Positions 61,636 to 64,000 of a stretch of 64,000 bases of DNA are shown in pieces. The DNA lies in assembly GCA_964503045.1 (NCBI GenBank), contig CAZCZI010000034.1:1-64000 (forward strand), written 5' to 3'. A program made the translations under genes and the position numbers. This DNA is from CAYZJR01 sp964503045. GTDB taxonomy: Bacteria; Cyanobacteriota; Vampirovibrionia; Obscuribacterales; Obscuribacteraceae. Numbering within the stretch: the stretch's first letter is position 1; every line of letters begins with the position of its first letter. Under the pieces are notes generated by a model. The model made no database searches and was not told where the DNA came from. It worked only from the letters and a program-made list of their open reading frames with translations.

Positions 61636-61782
61636 GCAATGTTCCTTGGTTATCGGAGGGGATAGCGACTCAGTTTGCCCAGTCGGGCTCGGGCAAACCG
61701 AACCAAGCTGTGGCAAACCGAGTCACGCTCAAATTAACCGCAAAAAGGAATGGCAATGAAATTGCAGCCCCTGTAGATAAAG

Positions 61783-62010
61783 CTAGCGCCTGAATTTTCC
61801 CCGTTTTGCGGTGCGACCCAATGGAGGCTGGACCTTCTTTTTCGGGCGCGGTGTCGAGGCGTGCTGAGAAAGCACGAAACCGGCGAACTCCTTAAGGTCT
61901 TCGCGATCTTCGGCAGTCAACTCATCGAGAGGAGTGACGACCGTTATGCCACCTTTTTTGGAGGGGCGAATGATGCCGCGGGACAAAAGGCGTGTGTCGA
62001 CCTGAATCAT
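61783..62010 (-). CDS. Small basic protein, 75 aa
   Basis: Begins MIQVDTRLLSRGIIRPSKKG, with a short acidic middle (DELTAEDREDLKEFAGFVLS) and a Lys/Arg/Pro-rich tail. GGGAG lies nine bases before the ATG. No family recognised. The open frame extends further upstream but without codon or domain support. Confidence 0.5.
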   Translation of the reverse strand: MIQVDTRLLSRGIIRPSKKGGITVVTPLDELTAEDREDLKEFAGFVLSQHASTPRPKKKVQPPLGRTAKRGKFRR

Positions 62011-62548
62011 GTAGTTGCTCTCCCTTTTGGTGTTGTCGTTCGCTACACCGATTGATTGCACTGTACTTTGCTCTCTCGTTCTTTTGGTCTTCTCGCCGTA
62101 TTCGTTGATCGGTAGATCTGTGCTGCAGTCCAGCACGACAGCACGAAGCTGAGGGTGGAAAGCTGCGGGAGCACGCGCTGTATTGGTTTGGTGGAGATGA
62201 CCTGAAGAGACAAGAAAAACTGAGAACGCCCTATTACTACTCGATCGCGCGCGCGCGCGTGAGAAAAGAAATGTGTACTGGCGTTGCTTAGCATGCTGAA
62301 ACAATTCAATTTTTTGATTTCACATATAGAATGCAAATAGTGCAACAGCTGACGGTTTCCGGCATTGCCCCGGTGCCTTCTGTCGCAAATCTCAAGTAGG
62401 AAGTCGCACTTGGTGTAATCGAATATGTTTAAGAGATCCTGTAGAAGCTTGCCTAGCGCGCTTCTGCGAGGTTGGCTGATATGTTTCGTGGCGGTCTGAG
62501 TCTTGATGCGATGTGAAATAGTAGAAAACCAATTTTTTAAGGTGGATC

Positions 62549-62573
62549 GGAAACGCCTATACAAGGCGTTTCC
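62549..62573. terminator. Perfect ten-base hairpin
   Basis: GGAAACGCCT/AGGCGTTTCC with a five-base loop. On the minus strand an AT-rich stretch follows after about ten bases. With the hairpin at 62625-62646 it could end the transcript of the leftward BatD-like gene. Confidence 0.5.
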
Positions 62574-62624
62574 AATCAGCAGAACTTTAGTACTTCGGCA
62601 TGAACGGATGTTCACTCAGGCCGA

Positions 62625-62646
62625 GGGCGGCCACAATTGGCCGCCC
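62625..62646 (-). terminator. GC-rich hairpin beyond the BatD/MxaA-like gene
   Basis: GGGCGGCC/GGCCGCCC with a six-base loop, about 33 bases beyond the stop at 62679. No T-run follows. Confidence 0.5.
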
Positions 62647-62678
62647 TATGGTTGTTGCTTTGTGACTCTCGCACAGCG

Positions 62679-63638
62679 CTATGGCTTTGCGATGTCCTGA
62701 TTCGACTCTGCCGTCGAGGCTTCTTGTGCTTGACTCTTGCGGCTTGGTCGAATGCTGTCCAAGACTTGATCGAGCTCCACCAGCTTCTCTGAATCCGGAG
62801 TAGTACCGGTCCAGAGTGCACTTTCTACGACTTCGAGAACGCGTGCAACCTGCTGGTTGAGCGGGTCGCCAGTGGCAATCAAGTCGTCTATCGACGCACT
62901 CGGTGCTTTGAAGAAAAAGCGCAGAGCAGCAGCGATAGTGCGCAGGGTTTGCGGGTCGCGATCGCCGTCGAGCAAAAGTCGCCACGATTGGTCGATTTCC
63001 ATCCATGGATCGAGAGGGACGGCAGCATTTTGTTTACGTGCTTTCGGTCTGCGGATGATCACACCGACACTGAATATGGTGCCGACCAAACCGGTGGAAA
63101 GCAGTGTGAAGGTCCAGACGGCATGAAAGCCATGCATGGCCTCCATGCGAGGATCTTCAGGGTGTCGCTTGCGGCCGTCGAAAGTCTTGGATGTGTACAC
63201 TTCCAGTGTTTCAACCGGCAGCTTCTGCCATTTTCCTCCCTCGACGCGGTAAGAGACGTTGACGGTTGCGCTCCACTTCGGCATGTAAACCATGCTCTGG
63301 AGCTTCATCTCCACGCGAACGTACGTCAGCCCGTCCTCGCCGTTTTGCTTGGTGATGCGGCTCTCCACCAGGTTGAGGTCGCCCTGGATGGAGAGATTTT
63401 GCGCATCAATGGTGGTGCCTGGTGGCACCTTGAAGCTGATGGTTATCGGCACAAGATTTCCGGTGCGCCAGCCGAAATCACGGTCCTCGTATTCGACGAC
63501 GTATGCCGGTCGATCTCCTTTGAGATCAGGGAAGCCCGGCCACTCTTTCGGGTTGCTCAGCGCCATTGCCGCAACGATGACCACGGCAACGATACCGGCG
63601 CCAGCGGTAACAACCAGCGCCCTTCTAAGCATCTTCAT
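62679..63638 (-). CDS. Membrane protein of a VWA/BatA-type gene group (BatD/MxaA-like), 319 aa
   Basis: TM1 at about residues 6-27 and TM2 near 172-195 enclose an outer beta domain (VPITISFKVPPGTTIDAQNL; YRVEGGKWQKLPVETLEVYT). A cytoplasmic helical part of ~120 residues follows (QTLRTIAAALRFFFKAPSAS). This order, outer beta-sandwich then a membrane helix and helical tail, is as in BatD and MxaA proteins next to VWA proteins. AAGGAG precedes the ATG. The VWA gene ends 27 bases upstream. Its exact family is not certain. Confidence 0.6.
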   Translation of the reverse strand: MKMLRRALVVTAGAGIVAVVIVAAMALSNPKEWPGFPDLKGDRPAYVVEYEDRDFGWRTGNLVPITISFKVPPGTTIDAQNLSIQGDLNLVESRITKQNGEDGLTYVRVEMKLQSMVYMPKWSATVNVSYRVEGGKWQKLPVETLEVYTSKTFDGRKRHPEDPRMEAMHGFHAVWTFTLLSTGLVGTIFSVGVIIRRPKARKQNAAVPLDPWMEIDQSWRLLLDGDRDPQTLRTIAAALRFFFKAPSASIDDLIATGDPLNQQVARVLEVVESALWTGTTPDSEKLVELDQVLDSIRPSRKSQAQEASTAESNQDIAKP

Positions 63639-63665
63639 TGGTTTCTCCTTAAAGAAACTGACTGA

Positions 63666-64000
63666 CTATCGATTGCTCCGGTGAAAGGCACCTTGCATTG
63701 CGACGATGATGAAGCATGCAAGAAATCCAAGCGCCGGATAGAAGAACAACTCTTCGCGCGAAACGCGCTCGACCAGCTCAAACTCGCTTTGACGTCGAGC
63801 CAGGCTCGCGTCTTTCGGTTCGGTTACGCGTTGGTATGCACCGCCTGTTGCTTCTGCAAGTTGATTGAGCAGTTGCTCGTTTAGGGCAGTGCGAATGGTT
63901 TGACCGTTCTCCTGGTAGAAGCGACCGGACGCGAGCTTCTGGTCTTCCTTTGACAGCTCGGACATCGGAATCTGCGCTGGTGTGGTTTGACCAACCCCGA
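63666..64000 (-). CDS. C-terminal part of a VWA-domain protein (BatA/BatB-like), cut by the window edge
   Basis: The frame is open to the window end, with no stop in the last 35 bases: it reads GVGQTTPAQIP ahead of MSELSKEDQ. That stretch and the following LNEQLLNQLAEATGGAYQRV match the end of the VWA domain of BatA/BatB proteins. A last membrane helix (LFFYPALGFLACFIIVAMQG) ends the protein. The N-terminal helices and the MIDAS site lie outside the window. Such genes usually sit with a MoxR ATPase and a DUF58 protein upstream. Confidence 0.8.
   Translation of the reverse strand, partial: GVGQTTPAQIPMSELSKEDQKLASGRFYQENGQTIRTALNEQLLNQLAEATGGAYQRVTEPKDASLARRQSEFELVERVSREELFFYPALGFLACFIIVAMQGAFHRSNR

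Larger units (their letters stand above)
62011..62678. other. 668-bp region without a supported gene
   Basis: Contains an alternating GCGCGCGCGCG stretch near 62248, the ten-base hairpin at 62549-62573 and the eight-base hairpin at 62625-62646. A 190-codon open frame on the minus strand (62043-62615) has a biased composition and no ribosome site, and I do not call it. Confidence 0.4.

Noticed and set aside
62043..62615. A 190-codon minus-strand frame in the gene-free stretch
   Set aside because: Arg/Ser/Cys-biased composition, crosses the GCGC stretch and a hairpin, no ribosome site or motif.

Overview
This window is bacterial chromosomal DNA of roughly 50% G+C. It contains three assembly gaps of exactly 100 N (1669-1768, 4733-4832, 12345-12444). 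Lipoproteins, an ExbD/TolR protein, signal peptides and a Gram-negative style lipid-degradation locus suggest a diderm heterotroph. The many secreted TPR proteins, TTG/GTG starts and small hypothetical genes remind me of non-photosynthetic relatives of Cyanobacteria (Vampirovibrionia/Obscuribacterales). That placement is an impression: no rRNA or other phylogenetic marker is present.

Layout. 1-365 is a tandem array of about 120-bp repeats. 0.5-5.8 kb holds a GNAT acetyltransferase, an APC permease, small unknowns and a stand-alone remnant of the KdpB actuator domain. 5.9-12.3 kb holds an MFS transporter fused in frame to a SpoT/Mesh1-like HD domain, ExbD, an adenosine-deaminase-like protein and a serpin. 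12.7-18.5 kb holds two paralogous, overlapping sensor histidine kinases and two unknown genes, one with a CHAP-like amidase domain. 18.5-22.3 kb is a leftward MocR-MocR-response regulator run. 22.5-36.5 kb is leftward. It includes Bfd, an S41 protease and a lipid-use block: patatin lipase, DUF502 protein, an SbmA/ABCD-like transporter without an ATPase domain, acyl-CoA dehydrogenase, thiolase, and a FadB-type hydratase/dehydrogenase. 37-42 kb is a rightward membrane-quality-control block: UPF0114 protein, FtsH, rhomboid protease, S1-domain protein. 43-48 kb holds an M20 amidohydrolase, a cysteine hydrolase and a phospholipase-D-like protein. 48.6-61 kb holds TPR proteins, an alpha/beta hydrolase, leucine dehydrogenase, an alanine/serine-glyoxylate aminotransferase, a poly-gamma-glutamate hydrolase and an HD phosphohydrolase. 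61-64 kb ends in a leftward block with a BatA-like VWA protein running off the window.

The most striking observation is the kinase pair at 12710-16356. The two proteins align almost without gaps. The first has lost the phospho-accepting histidine (Ile380) but keeps a complete ATP-binding domain. The second keeps the histidine (His381) but has lost the N-box Asn (Tyr498) and the G1-box glycines. Each lacks what the other has, as expected of an obligate heterodimer that phosphorylates in trans.

A second theme is a set of scattered genes with much higher third-position G+C than their surroundings (MFS-HD, ADA-like, serpin, cysteine hydrolase, PLD-like). Each has its own strong hairpin terminator. 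They look horizontally acquired or under different codon selection.

No tRNA, rRNA, CRISPR array, transposase or integrase was found.
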